A DNA stretch of 63,314 bases from Planoprotostelium fungivorum (GCA_003024175.1 MDYQ01000144.1:1-63314), one strand, 5' to 3'; numbered from the stretch's first letter, positions 9,952-21,873 are shown. Translations and numbers: made by a program. The notes: generated by a model not told the origin, from the sequence alone.

Positions 9952-10840
9952 TCAAATCTGTAGTTGACCATTTTGTATCAGAGAGAGTAGCTCTCTACAG
10001 AACCTGTGTACAGGAAATCCCATCACCTGTGATCCATGATGAAAATAAGGATGAAAGAGAGTCTCACGTTGAAATAACAGCCTTGTATCCCAGAGACAAA
10101 AGAGCCACCTTCGTCTTGTATGCCATAAGATCCCGCCTTGTCCATCGGTATCCCTGTGTCAACATATGCTCTCATCATTTCCTCCTCCAGCTTTGCAAAA
10201 GTGACGATTGTCTCCTCGTAAAACGTATAAACAAAGGGCTCTCTTTCGGTTTCTGATATGAATGAGAATTCCACACGAGTGAAAGAGAAACCTTCAAAAG
10301 GAACGAGTAGCGTAACGCCAGTGTATACGGTGTGGCTATTTCCGCTGAGTGTGTTGAGCATTTCAAATGCGTGTTCTTTTGACTGAGGTTTCTCTAATAT
10401 CTTGTCCTTGAACACCTATGCTATGAGAAGATATGATTCAGCTCACTTACCACGATGGTGTCAGCACACACGATGAGATTAGGTCTGTCAGCGGAATTCT
10501 TTTGAAGATCAAAGAGTGTAGGTCGAAATAAGATCTACCTGATACAACCTAGAGTAGATCTCTTCTGCTTTGTGTCTTGCTGTTGAAACGGTATATTCAT
10601 GTGGTCTTTTGAATTGGCTTTTGTCAAGATCTTCTGCAAAGTTCGAATTCACCACAACAAACTCTAACCCCTATGTTCTATCACTAAAATACTTGATGTG
10701 AGTCGACACACCAGACTCTGGAGGAGCTGATTTCTTCTTGGTGAGGCTGATGCTTGTTACCTAATGGGTGTAATGTGCTACTTACTTGAGCCTAAAACGA
10801 TCCTCTTCGCATTGATTTTCGGTATGATGTTCCGCAGCAT
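9952..10840 (-). CDS. Maf-type nucleoside triphosphate pyrophosphatase
   Basis: Starting from the ATG at 10840 (MLRNIIPKINAKRIVLGS), the exons join to the family signature LGSTSPRRNQLL, the catalytic-site segment CADTIVVFKDKILEKP, then TYTGVTL-like VYTGVTLLVPF, EEMMRAYVDTGIPMDKAGSY, GIQGCYFN and VMGFPVHRF before a TGA at 9952-9954. The tiny introns (about 38 nt) were placed by phase. Maf/ASMTL proteins hydrolyse non-canonical or pyrimidine nucleoside triphosphates to monophosphates (house-cleaning, cytosol). The conserved SxxSPRR, ADT and KP residues are all present, so it should be active. The EMC2 stop codon lies 64 bp upstream on the same strand. The 3' end faces the F-box gene 276 bp away. 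Confidence 0.9.
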
Positions 10841-10904
10841 GTTGTGATCATAGGTGGAACATCACGATGATCTCCGAACAATTACAACGAGCAGATTGGG
10901 TTAT

Positions 10905-11982
10905 CTATTCCTTCAACGCAAAAGACTGTACTATCTTGGCCATGTTTGGTTGTGTCTTCTGATACACCTCCGTCAACTGTGATACGGCCCACTCAAATAT
11001 ACTCTCATTCTCTTTGTCTCCTTTCCCTTGTTTGGTGGAGGCTAACGCTGTGGAGCTCTATTCTTCGTCAGCCTGACACACCATTTGCTCTTCACCTGTA
11101 TGATACCGTAGAGAGCTCTAGTGCTGGGGAACAACTCGTATGAATAAGCGAAATTCTTTCTAGCGAGTTTGTAGTAATCGTAGCTTCCCAGAGCATAGCA
11201 TAGCTCTGCGTATCGAGAATAAACGTGATGATTCTGTGGGTTGGCCAAAATGTTCTCCTCATAGCATGTGATTGCACTCTTCCACCTGAATTGATCAGGC
11301 GACATTGACCTCTATTGATGTCTGTAGATATCTATCAATGTGAATGTTTTACCCACATTTGCTGCTCTGCATAGGCTTCAGATAACTCCAACCAAGCCTC
11401 GTTTGCACCCATGTATATCCTCAGGTATTCATTCAACAGACGAATGTAGTTCTGTGTGTCTCCTATTGCCCTTCGGATGGCAATCTGCCTCTTCATGACC
11501 GTCTATCTCTGTTATCCTCACTCAAGTGTCGACTCACTCCATTGACGGGATCCTCTTGGAGTATTTTCTGATAGATCTCCTCTGCCTCTGCATACTTTTC
11601 TTGCTGCTCTTTCCTCATTCCCATCAACGTCCGAACTCTCTTACTCTGCTGCCCATGCTTGGTAATGATCTGCAGCAAGAGCTCCTGTACACCTGCTCAA
11701 CCATAGAATATGAGTCCATTCAATCACCTCAATGGTCTTTTCATCGTGTGTGTCCAGAGCAGCGACGAAAACCTGTTCGTAGATCTCCCACACTGGCATC
11801 TGCTCAGTAGAATCGATAAGATGAGACACACGTTCGGTAGGCTCTATTCTTGAAGAATGCTTCGCGAGTAGCTGAGAACCGTATGTAACGGTATTCTGTG
11901 CATCCCTTCCTCTCCCTTGCCTTAATTGCTTCAAGGATTCCCTGACACTGTTGAAATCGTCACTGCCCCAGAGTTTCGTCAT
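10905..11982 (-). CDS. EMC2: ER membrane protein complex subunit 2 (EMC2)
   Basis: From the ATG at 11982 (MTKLWGSDDFNSVRESL) the exons encode TPR-like helices in the EMC2 pattern: EQMPVWEIYEQVFVAALD, KRVRTLMGMRKEQQEKYAEA, EEIYQKILQEDPVN, CYEENILANPQNHHVYSRYA, ALGSYDYYKLARKNFAYSYE, then a tail (FEWAVSQLTEVYQK) ending at the TAG at 10905-10907. The last intron (38 nt) was placed so that SSTALASTKQ continues the frame, matching the Ser/Ala segment seen there in other EMC2s. EMC2 is the cytosolic scaffold of the EMC insertase that places transmembrane helices in the ER. About 300 residues is the usual size. Confidence 0.92.
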
Positions 11983-12177
11983 GTCGATGGTTGATGATGT
12001 CGATCTTTGGATCACTGAGTTGTAAACCAGATTTTTTATATAATTCGACAAGAACATTCAGACCTAAACCCTGTTGGAAGTGTTCAATCATTGTTTCCTC
12101 CACCTTCGACGCCAACAGCATCCGATATTAAGAGGTTGGTAATGCAAGACAATATTTCTTTTCTTCTTTTATTTCGA

Positions 12178-14018
12178 TCACGGCGTCCCTGGGTACTGAG
12201 TAGAACCGGCAGGACAGAATTCCATCGTGTATTTGGTTACACCTGCGGGACAGGCGTGAAGACCAACACCATCGTCATACGAGTAGGAGTAGACTCCAGG
12301 TGCCTGTATACATCAGTGGTTGAACGATGCGGGTGTTCACTCTCACCATATCGTGTACAGCAGCCACAAACTGAGTCTTCTCGATGGGACCAGTTCTGCA
12401 GGTATCGGGGGTGATGCATCCATTGGCTGGTGAGCAGTTGCTTGGTGTTGGAGTAGGACAGCACATCCACATAGTGGCTCCATCGCTCTCAGGCTGCTGG
12501 AGTCCGTATGGGGCGCCCCAGTTCAACTTCTTGCAGGGTGACATACAACCCAGGACCTTTCCGTTACTGATGATGCGGAGATCGATGTTGTTGAGGGCCA
12601 CAGACTTTCCTTGAGAGGTGATGCTGGTGAATTGTCCGTTGTTGGACACATCCTCGCTCTTGGGGCACTTGGCCAGATCCAATCTGGACGCGTCCACTCC
12701 CGAGAATCCGCACTTGCTTCCGAGACAGTCGCACTTGCTTGTGTCTCCCACTGTCGTCAGTTTGTATGGAATCTGACTTCAATCAGACAATCTCCTACAA
12801 GATGATAGCATGTGTGAAGAGTGGTAGATGATGATTGAGAAGAGACTCACAGTCCATCCATCGACCTGAGAGGTGTCGAACCAAGTGGTGGGATTGGCAG
12901 CATTACAGCCGGTACCAGGCTTGCATCCCCAAGTGGCCTCGAAGAGAGAATCAACGGGGGGAGTGCAACCTCCAACGGGGCAACCTCCTGGGGGGTTGGG
13001 CCAGTACTGCATCTGATCACCGATCAAGCAGTCTCTGCCGTTGTTGTCGCATCCGTACTTGGCCCAGAATCGTGTGCCCGCCAGACCGGTTGAGGGAATG
13101 ACGTAGTCGACGTATGCTCCAGGAAGAGCTCTGAGTGAGGTGGTGGACTGGCCTGGGATGGGAGCACCTTGACCTCCGTATCTTCCTTCGAACCACAGAG
13201 TCTCCTTGCACGAGTTGATGATACGCAGATCAGCTGTCTGAGTGGGAAGCTGTCCGGCTGCTGGGGAGGGGTTGACTACCACTCCACTACCTCCGTTACT
13301 GCCAGAGGTGCTACCGGTGCTGCCACTGCTGCTGGATGTACTTCCGGTGGTGCTGCTTCCAGTGGTGGTGCTGCTTCCACTGCTCGAACTGCCAGAGGAC
13401 GTCTTTGTTACAAGGTTACCGTTGGAGCAAGATAACTGAGTATTGTCGTAGCACTGACCATTGCAGGCAGCGAAAGAGCCTTGACAGAGAAGGTTCTTGT
13501 TCTTGATGGAGTCGAAAGCACAGTTGTACTGTCCGGCACGGTAGCAAGCACCGTCACAGCTGCAGAGGCCACTGGGGCAACCAGCAGTGTTGCAGGTTCC
13601 AGCCGAAGCTGTGGTGGCTGCGGCGTTGCCGCTTGCGCTATTGACGTTGCTGGTGGTGCTTGGGCTGTTGACGACTTTGGTGGTGCTTGGGTTGTTGACG
13701 CTTTTGGTGGTGCTTGGGCTATTCGCGTTGCTGGCAGTCTCAGCACCGGCCTGGAGTTGGCCATTGGAACAGTGGTAGCTTGATGGAAGATAGCAGGCCT
13801 TGTTACAGACCTTGTTGCCTATTGGGCAAAGAGCCTTCTGTCCGTTGAAGTCAGTCAGACATACACTTCGACTCGGTAGATAACATTGTCCAGAATTACT
13901 GATCGAAGGGTCAATCATCGCTCGCAAATTCAAGTAGAGCTCACCATTCACTCTCTCCTGCACCACAGGAGAACACCAAAGCGATGTGTATGAGAAGGAA
14001 GAATAGTTGTGCCTTCAT
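12178..14018 (-). CDS. secreted thaumatin-like protein with N-terminal Cys-rich repeats
   Basis: The ATG at 14018 opens a signal peptide (MKAQLFFLLIHIALVFS). A 43-nt intron then leads to Cys-rich units (ECNSGQCYLPSRSVC, NKVCNKACYLPSSYHC, SCDGACYRAGQYNC, AACNGQCYDNTQLSC), which alternate with Ser/Thr/Asn linkers, including three near-copies of a PSTTK/SVN phrase. Residues after ADLRIINSCKETLWF form a thaumatin domain: SLFEATWGC, TWFDTSQVDGWT, GVDASRLDLAKCP, LGCMSPCKKLNWG, MWMCCPTP, then APGVYSYSYDDGVGLHAC before the TGA at 12178. Thaumatin-like proteins bind or hydrolyse beta-glucans or act in defence. The Cys-x3-C-Y repeats may be carbohydrate-binding (inference). A wall, spore-coat or prey-directed role would suit a fungus-eating amoeba. 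Confidence 0.88.
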
Positions 14019-14515
14019 GTTGATGGAGTTTCTATACAGCCAAAAGATAAATTGATACAGCCGTCGGCGTCGGAGCGCAGTACGGACTAAAGTAAATACA
14101 AGTGTGAGCTAGGCTGTTGCCTGCTCGTCGGCTGTTGAATAATGAGGATTCGGGCACGGAAGGTTCAATTCATATTGGATCTTGGATGTTAACGTGCAAC
14201 CCACGGCATTTAACGATGAAGCGAATCTGTTCTCAGTCTCCGTGTTTCAAAGTCTCGCATCTCAGTTTCTTTTCAGTGAACTTTCCACATCTGCGGGCAT
14301 TGAGAGGAGGAGTCTTGGGGTCATCCGAATCTCCGTCTCACAGAATGCACGATACGAATCCACACAGGACAGTGCTTCTTCTTCTCTCATATCTTCTCGG
14401 CTTCTCAGGCACCCAGATAAACCCTCGATCGAAAAATTCGTTGTAGTCATCAAATTCGTGGAAATGCACATGTGCCGCACATCCCATCAATGTGATTCAT
14501 TTGTGTCGATCACAT
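14019..14515. other. divergent intergenic region with an unassigned open frame
   Basis: Nearly 500 bases lie between the thaumatin-like and RAD51D-like starts. An open frame of about 120 codons (14182-14544, …NDEANLFSVSVFQSLASQFL…) runs on the plus strand but begins with TTG and overlaps the next gene's start. I cannot assign it and leave it unnamed. It may be a 5' exon of an overlapping transcript or chance. Confidence 0.3.
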
Positions 14516-15591
14516 ATGAACGACCTCTTTTCGAGAAAAAATAGAGAGAGCGTAGAGAGCTATTTGTACGCTTCGGAGTCTTATCCGAAGCTTCCCCAAC
14601 ATCTCGATCCGCATCTTCAAGGTATGATTGCACTCACGTCGATCCCTAACGTGAACAAAGAATCGTTTGTGAAAGAGATCTTAGTAAGTCAAAATGCATC
14701 CAAGATGCACAATGGTGTAGAATGGGTCAAAAGGGCTATATCTTTCTCTTCGATCATGCCCACAGGTTGTACGGCATTAGACAAATACCTAAATGGAGGT
14801 ACGTGAAGAAGTGAGATCTTGATTGATAAGAGTAGGCATTCGTGCTGGTCACATTGTCGAGCTGTACGGGAAATCCTCCACAGGAAAGACTCAGGTTTTC
14901 TTGATAAGTTGTTCGTAGTTCACTCATCCTCAGCTATGCCTATCCCTCTGTGTAAGATCAAAACACCACAAAATCCTGTGGCTAGACACGAACAACTCAT
15001 TCTCGGCCTCTCGTTTGCAGCAGATGATGTCGTCTGAATACAAGCAACAGCAGATCCAAGAGAGATTGTCAGCCGTCTGTGTCTCAGCCGTCAACAATGT
15101 GGATTCTCTCTTCAATGCCCTTCACCAATATCAACAAGAGCTAGAGAAGAGAATGGAACAACCTGAGGCAGTGAGAGGTGCACTGGGTTACGTAAGTGCT
15201 TTGAGGATGAACGTGAACAGATGGAGGGTTAGTGATCATCGATAGTCTGGGGACACTCTTGTCGCCCTTGGTGACACCTTTAGACAACAAGATCAGCCAA
15301 CGCATCTCCTTTCCCTTCTTGGGACAGTCGATGGTGTCGATGATCACACGGAAGATGAAAGAGATGACCAACCAATACGGAACAGTATTTGTCTGTACCA
15401 ACTACCAAGTGAAGGGGAAGAACAAAGAAGAGAGGGCTGGATTGGGGGAATACTGGAGCTATGCACCAGATGTACAGATCAACCTCACCCAAGCTGAAGA
15501 TTACACGAGAACAGCCAGACTCACTTGGTCTGGACATCTCGGTGACTCCAACCCCCTCCCTTTCTCCATCTCAGAAGAAGGAATACATTGA
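14516..15591 (+). CDS. RAD51-family recombinase paralogue, RAD51D-like
   Basis: From the ATG at 14516 the frame gives MPTGCTALDKYLNGG, a 36-nt intron, then RAGHIVELYGKSSTGKTQ with a full Walker A (GKSSTGKT). The following exon reads LCLSLCVRSKHHKILWLDTN…ASRLQQMM. Walker B is LLIIDSLGTLL after an intron at about 15190. The C-terminal part (VFVCTNYQVKGK, LGEYWSYAPDVQINL) matches RAD51D, in which LGxxWSxxPxxRxxL is characteristic. RAD51D works with XRCC2 in homologous recombination and replication-fork repair. The 33-nt segment at about 15541-15573 is a multiple of three and looks like an intron, but skipping or keeping it leaves the frame and the TGA at 15589 unchanged. XRCC2 or another paralogue is the alternative. 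Confidence 0.82.
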
Positions 15592-15671
15592 CTCCACTGT
15601 CATCCACTTCTTGTTGATCTCTCTACTCGTGAAAGACGCAACGTACTATCTATCCGTTGATCCTCATGGAC

Positions 15672-15702
15672 TCAATGGTATCAATGGTATCAATGGTATC
15701 AG
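15672..15702 (+). repeat. short tandem repeat of 9 bases
   Basis: Three and a half tandem units of ATCAATGGT lie in the 3' flank of the RAD51D-like gene (the first units are ACTCAATGGT and the last ATCAGTGG). No coding or regulatory role is apparent. Confidence 0.7.
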
Positions 15703-15802
15703 TGGATAGTGAAACACACATCAATTGGACTCGTTCGAAGAGAGGATAGATTGAGGTTATCAAGGGAAAAAGACTATTTAGGTGCTCATCGAGAGCTATT
15801 AT

Positions 15803-16590
15803 TTATAGCTTGGTGAATGTGTCAATGTCCGTGGACTGGACGAAGTCCTCAAAGGCCTCGATCTTCTCCTGGATGTCATCAACGGAGACCTTCTCGTCCT
15901 CAATGTGGGCAGAGATCTGCAGCTTCTTGATTCCGTATCCGATGGCAGTGAGCTTTCCTGTAATCGAATGAACAAAGAGAAACAACATTTTGAGAAAGAC
16001 ATGTCTCACCAGCCTTCCACTCAAGACCGTCCAGCTCGATGGTTCTGACGAGTCTCTCGAGCTCAGCCATGTCGGTGGTGTCGTCCCAAGGCTTAACGTC
16101 GATAACGACGGCAGACTTGAGAGCCTCCTTCTTCTTTCCAGCGGCAGCCAGCTTTTCGGCCTTCTTCTTGGCGTTCTCAGCGGCGATACGAGAGATCTCG
16201 GCCTCGTGCTCATCGTCGTCCTCTCCAAAGAGATCGAAGTCGTCGTCAGACTTCTTGGCGGGGGCAGCGGCAGCAGCACCAGTGGAGGCACCGAAACTAC
16301 AGAAGGTAAATGATCGGGGTCCTACGATCTTCGCACTCACGCAGCCTTCTCCTCAGCGGAGAAAGAGGCAATGTGGTTCCACCATCTGTGAGCGTTCAAG
16401 TGCTTCTTCTCGGGTTGAGTCTTGATGGCCTCGAAGGTGGTGACATCATCAGAAGTGGGAACAAATCTGATCCAGAATCAGAGACTGTGAGATGAGAGGT
16501 TTTCACACACCCATTGACGTATGACTTGTCCTGGAGGTGTGTGTTCAGGGTTGCGAGTCCCTCAGGCTTGTCTAAGTTGTCAAAGGCCAT
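15803..16590 (-). CDS. translation elongation factor 1 beta (eEF1B guanine exchange subunit)
   Basis: The ATG at 16590 begins [19 protein letters not shown], a short GST-C-like N-terminal region. After two introns it continues [20 protein letters not shown] and the acidic [11 protein letters not shown] motif, which in the family precedes a CK2 site. The C-terminal exchange domain follows: [54 protein letters not shown], and the end DTFTKL (TAA at 15803-15805). This domain reloads eEF1A with GTP; the C-terminal Lys of the family is in K-L here. Length is about 215 residues, as usual. Codons are strongly biased (GCC, AAG, CTC), as in the eL19 gene, consistent with high expression. Confidence 0.95.
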
Positions 16591-16861
16591 TGTATAACTG
16601 ATACTCTATCAGATGGAACAGTATAAAGATAGATAGATAGAAAGAATCCACTGACCTAGAAGAGGAAGATCAGGAGATGTGGGTGCCCTGCGCTCGATTC
16701 AAAAAATGGTCGGATGGTTTTCTTGGTCGACGTCTACAGCGATTCATCGAAGCAGGAAAAAGTGAAGAATAAAGTGTGCGTGTCATTATTTATTTTTATT
16801 TCTTTCCTCCGAGTGAAGCGTCAACAAAAAGATGAAGTAGATAAAAAGGAAAACCTTCATT

Positions 16862-19767
16862 TCAAGTGAACAAATGGGTGGCCTTGCTCCCTTGAATCAT
16901 CCTCTCGGCTCTGTCTTCTCCCACGATCCTCTCTAAAGCCAGCTTCTCCCATTGAGTGTAATAGACGCTAACGTTTCCAGTGCTGTTCATTCCGTTCACC
17001 AACTCGGAGTAGAAGTGAGGCACTTGGGGAACACCGTAGAAGATGAGCCTCTCCATCATCTTCATCTTTCGTCTGTCGAAGGTTGACACTCGAAGAGTTG
17101 TGAGACGCACCTGAAGTAGAAGTGATAGCGTTCTGTGTACAATAAGAACTGAGTGTCACCATTCCAGAAGAAGTCGAACGAGATTTTGGCTGAAGGGGTG
17201 AGTTCACTCGAGGGGATGGAGTCCACCTGTCTTTCCAGAGCTATACTCTGAGCATCTACCAAATTCGATCTTCTCTTTGTTCATGTGATTTCTCAGACGA
17301 ACGAAATCCATGTACGACGTGATGAAGATCAAGATCTTCTGCTCTGATCCGTTCAGCAGTTTCGGTAGAACCTGATACGTTCAGTTCGAATCTCTGCTCT
17401 TCTCACCTCTTCAGTGAAATGGCGGAGACGATCTTCAGGGGCATCCAAGAAGGAAGGAGAGGTGATCTTGTGGAACATCTGGGGAACGTGGGTGGCCACT
17501 GTGACGATGCTTCCACCCGCTATGATGGGTCTGATCTTAGTCATTCCCATCTGGCTGAAGGTGTTCCTGTTCCACAGACTGTTCATCTCAGGTGTCATCC
17601 ATTCACTCAGCATGATCGTCTGTCTGGAGTATTTCCCTCTGTCTTCTTCAGTCACTTCTCCCTCTCTCCCTCACCCTTGGTTGATGTAGTAGTTCTTCAG
17701 ACGAGAGAAGTCGGTGTATTTGGTAGTCTTTGGGGTCAAGTTGAGATGCTGGAAGACGTAGATCAAGTGATCCCAGTTCTGCATGTTGATCACTTCCGCT
17801 TGATCTACCACAACGATCTGTAGGGAAGAGAGGAAGTCATCGTTGTTGTCCTTTCCCTCGGATCCGATCATCATGCGCAAGTGCAACGGTGAGGCGATGA
17901 TGATGTCATGGCTGAACACAGATGCTGTCAAGTCCACTGTGTTGCGGTGGAAGGATATCCCTGTCTCTTCAGTCCTCTCCCTCTTCTCCTCTCACCGCAT
18001 AGAAAGTTGTCATCCGTGTTCCCCTTGAACGTCTCTTGAAAGTCCTCTGCAGGGGATGAGAGGAGAGATCGAGTGTCACTCACGTGGCCTCCACTTCTGC
18101 GAGCGATCTTCTTCTTCCTGGTACTCTTCGATCAGTTGTTCCATTCCCTCGATGACCTTCTTGTCCCCTTCTGGGGTGATCTCGATGATCTCTCTGACGA
18201 TCTCCAAGGCGGAGTTACGGAAGGGGCACAAGATGAGAACGGAGGGTCTCGTGAATCCCTGGTCTTTCAATAGACTGCACATGTCAGCCTTCTTCCTCTC
18301 TCTCTCTGACTCACGTCCTGTCCCTCTCCTCCTCACTCATGCCGTTCAGTGTTGCATTGTTATTCAGCAGTTGATCTCTTGATCTATCCAACGATCAGCA
18401 CGCATGTGTGTCACACATTCTCACTTGATGACATGATTCACTACGTGTAACAGCCAAGAGGCTCTGACTTCTCTTCTGAGTGAAGGTGTGTAACCAGAAT
18501 AATAAACGTCCCGATAAGAGTCTAGGTGAGATAACAGTCTCGCTTGTAATGGGGTCATAGCATCTGCTACTGTGAATTTCTATATCTTGTGTCGAAACAT
18601 GTCACTTCACCTCCACGATTCGATTTCCACTGTTTGATCAACCTTGGTTTCATTCTGATATCTTCTAACCTCGCTTCCACTCCTTTCTTGACCTTCTTTG
18701 CTCCTTTGATTGAAACCTGATCAAGTTGGTCATGGGAGTGAAGTCAACTGATATCACACACCATACCGAGTATGTCATCTTTGTATAAAGATGATACCAA
18801 CTGAGATCTAGCCTCGTCCATCTCCTCGTTACTCGTCTCTCGATCGATGACCATGGCGCTGAAGTGGTCGTTCGTATCTGTTGTCTCCACACCTTCCCTC
18901 GTCATCTCTCTCTCGCACTCTGTACATACCTAATAGTTGCACCGTATCCTTATCGATCACATCATCCAATCTTCTCCTCTCTTCCTCCCTCTTCTCTTGT
19001 CATTCTTCTTCTCGCTCTCCCTCACCTCTTCCTCTGCTTTCTCTTTCTCCTTCTTCAGCCTCTCTAACTCTCTCTGTTCTTCCATCTCTTCCTCCTCTCT
19101 CTCTTTGTCTAACTCATCCAGCCTGTCTCCCTCTTCTTCGCTCTCTTCCTCCTCTTGAGCCTCTTCATCCATCTCTTCTTCCTCTTCATCCATCTCTTCA
19201 TCCTCTTCCTCTTCTTCTTCCTCCTCCTCGTTCGATTTTGACCTCAGAGATGATTGAGTGTACTGTGGGTTGAGCGTCTTCAATAACAACCCGTAGTCGT
19301 TTAACTGATCACATTCACTTGCATCCATAATCACTTCCCACCTTCTTAGGAGCCGTTTTCATCTTCTTCGCTGGTGGTATCACAGTCTCTGCCTCATTCA
19401 ATACAAATTGGTTGTACGTGTTTTGAATGACTCACTCTCGGTGGTATCTATCTGATCTCTCTTTTCTCCTCTCTTTCCCCTCGATGATTTGTTTCCTCTC
19501 TGACAACATCATTTGTACTCAATCTTCTTCGTATGACTCACCTGAAAGCGAACATCGCGTGCACTCAATTCACCTTCTGCAGGCGGTTCCCCTCCTTCGT
19601 AGTAGGAAGAGTGAGAAGTGGTGTATTTTCCTTGCCTCTTGCCCCCTGAATGGCCACCACGTCCTCCCCGCCCTCCACGTCCTCCACGTCCTTCTCTTCT
19701 CATCAGGTCTTCGTCACATCGATCATCGCTTCAATCCACCTCTTTTTGACGTGCCTCCTCTGCCCAT
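16862..19767 (-). CDS. UTP25: UTP25 / digestive-organ-expansion-factor homologue (SSU processome)
   Basis: The C-terminal two thirds match UTP25 throughout: DQGFTRPSVLILCPFRNSAL, DIIIASPLHLRMMIG, FLSSLQIVVVDQAEV, MQNWDHLIYVFQHLNL, YSRQTIMLSEWMTPEMNSLW, ILIFITSYMDFVRLRN and ERIVGEDRAERMIQGSKATH, ending TGA at 16862. UTP25 is a helicase-like nucleolar factor without Walker A that is needed for 18S rRNA processing. The N-terminus is unusual: RGG repeats (GRGGRGGRGGRGG) followed by about 90 residues that are mostly Glu/Asp (19270-18990). The start at 19767 (MGRGGTSKR) needs one 46-nt intron to reach the RGG exon; an ATG at 19703 is the alternative start. About ten small introns are needed. Promoter shared with DGAT1 (275 bp). 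Confidence 0.88.
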
Positions 19768-20042
19768 GGCTCAAAAGTGATGACTAAGATGGTGTGTTGA
19801 TCGCTCAGAAAAAAATGGGATCATCGGTCGCCGAGAGCAACGTTGTAGAGGTGCACAAAGAATTGGGCCTATGTCTTGTCTTGCGGCATTTTCAACCGAC
19901 CAATGACCTTGATAAGTCCAACCTCCTCACATTCAAAGAATCATCCAGAGATTGATCTCGACGATGCACCATCTCAATCGAAAGGTGACGACCCCGTTGA
20001 TATTTTCTGCTTACGAGGACAGAGACAAATCCCACAGAGAAC

Positions 20043-21862
20043 ATGACGGATGAAAGTCACAAAAGGAGTGGATTAACACAGAGAGTGAAGAATACTGCTG
20101 AAGCTGCGTTTGGTAGTGCTCAACCCACTAATCACCTAAAGAAGAGCGCCATACCAAACGTATACCAAACGAGGGCTTCTCTTCTAAGCTCTGAATCTCC
20201 TTCGACGCAGAGTTATCGTGGATTCATCAACCTTGGTATCATACTTCTGGTGAGATCAATCCAACAACCAGCGAAACACTCACCATAATTCTGCAGGTTC
20301 TATCCAATCTCAGATTAGTGATCATCAACATATTAAAGTATGGAATATTGTTGGACATTGAGAAGATCAAGATCAAAGAGTGGTACAGATGGCCTGGAGT
20401 CATCATCTTCTTGAGTGAGTCGCTGCGTAGCCTAGTTCATTCACTGATTCTTCTCAGTGTTGAATATTTTCATCCTGGTTGGTTTCGTGTTGGAGAAACT
20501 GGCCAAGGGCAACCGTATCGCAGACAAGCAAGTGATTCTCCTCCAGAGCATCAACATCGGAGCTCTCGTTCTCATTCCAAGTGTCCTCGTGTGGCAGGTC
20601 CAACCCAATCCAGGTGAAAATATCACCCCAACAATGTACTGAATGAACACAGTATCAGGGTGAAAGTTTTTGTGAGAGATGGAATTAAAGATGGTAGAAT
20701 ATTGGTCATGATGTTCATGACTGTATACATGATGAAGCTGTCATCCTACGCACACGTCAACTACCACTTGAGACAAGAGTACAGAGCGGGAAGACGTAAC
20801 AACTACCCTAGTAATATCACGTTGAAGGGTGTGTAGGTCAATTTCCGCTCCGCTCACTTGTTCCTCAGACATCTACTACTTCATGGTAGTCCCAGCCACG
20901 GTATACCAACAGGATTATCCTCGTACCCAGAGGATAAGAAAGGGCTGGCTGGCGAGAAGAATTGCAGAAATGGTGAGGAAGGTGTGTTCCTACTCTGATG
21001 GCTATAGATCTTCTTCCTCTTTCTCATCGTTGTCATTGTGGAGCAGTACATCACCCCTTTGGTCAGGAACTCTCTCGCGCCACTGAACAATGCCAATCTT
21101 TTACAAATATCAGAGAGACTACTCAAGCTGTCCATCCCCAATCTCTTCGTCTGGTTGTTGGGTTTCTATGTCTTCTTCCATCTCGGCCTCAACATCTTGG
21201 CAGAGTTCTGCACGTTCGCCGATCGTGAGTTCTACAAGGATTGGTGGTGAGTACTCTTCTCATCCCTTCACTCCATCGATATCATCCATCAGTATCATAG
21301 ACAAAGAAATGTCTGTCGTTCATTGAAGAGAATTGACATCATCAGGAATTCAACGACCATCGGCTACTTCTGGAGAAATTGGAACATGCCAGTGCACAAC
21401 TGGATGGTGAGTGGACTCTTCCTTTCCCTCTGATCCCCTCAGATGACCCACGTGTACATTCCATGCATCAAGAGAGGGTACAGCAAGATCCAAAGTGGAT
21501 TCATCTGCTTCCTTCTGTCTGCCATCTTCCACGAGGTACATTCTCTCATCCTTGTGTATGAGAGATCAAGTAGATCGAGTAGATTGTTCTGACCTCTCCA
21601 GTTGATCATCGGTGTTCCCTTTCAGATGCTGAAGGGATGGGCCTTTGCAGGGATGATGGTGCAGGTGAACATCATAGAAGGAGATGATTCTCCATCGAAG
21701 GAGAGGAGTGACTCGTTGTAGATACCCGGAGGTCTCCTGAGTGAAAGGCTGAGAGGAAAGCAGTGGGGAAATGTGGCCTTCTGGTTCTCCATCGTGTTGG
21801 GTCAGCCCTTCTGTGTCCTGATGATGTACCGTGATTGGTACCACCGCAACTACGAACAATAG
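20043..21862 (+). CDS. DGAT1: diacylglycerol O-acyltransferase 1 (MBOAT family)
   Basis: The ATG at 20043 (MTDESHKRSGLTQRVKN) opens a cytosolic head. Hydrophobic segments follow across nine or more exons: YRGFINLGIILLV, GVIIFLS…LNIFILVGFVLE, NIGALVLIPSVLVWQ and others. Family motifs are present: FMVVPATVYQQDYPRT, the acyl-CoA motif FYKDWW|N (split by an intron at about 21247-21345), FWRNWNMPVHNWM, YIPCIKRGYS and the catalytic His in SAIFHELIIGVP. The end is YRDWYHRNYEQ, TAG at 21860. DGAT1 makes triacylglycerol from diacylglycerol and acyl-CoA in the ER; the related ACAT (sterol acyltransferase) is less likely because of the NWM…HVYIPC pattern. The stop codon is only 11 bp from that of CENP-S. 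Confidence 0.95.
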
Positions 21863-21873
21863 ACATCCATTCG

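Noticed and set aside
13169-13783. Plus-strand ORFs opposite the thaumatin-like gene (Val/Ala/Leu-rich).
   Set aside because: They mirror the Ser/Thr/Gly linkers of the true minus-strand gene and show no domain or start context.
18957-19334. An acidic ORF that could be taken as a separate gene.
   Set aside because: Its position, strand and phase fit the N-terminal acidic block of UTP25.
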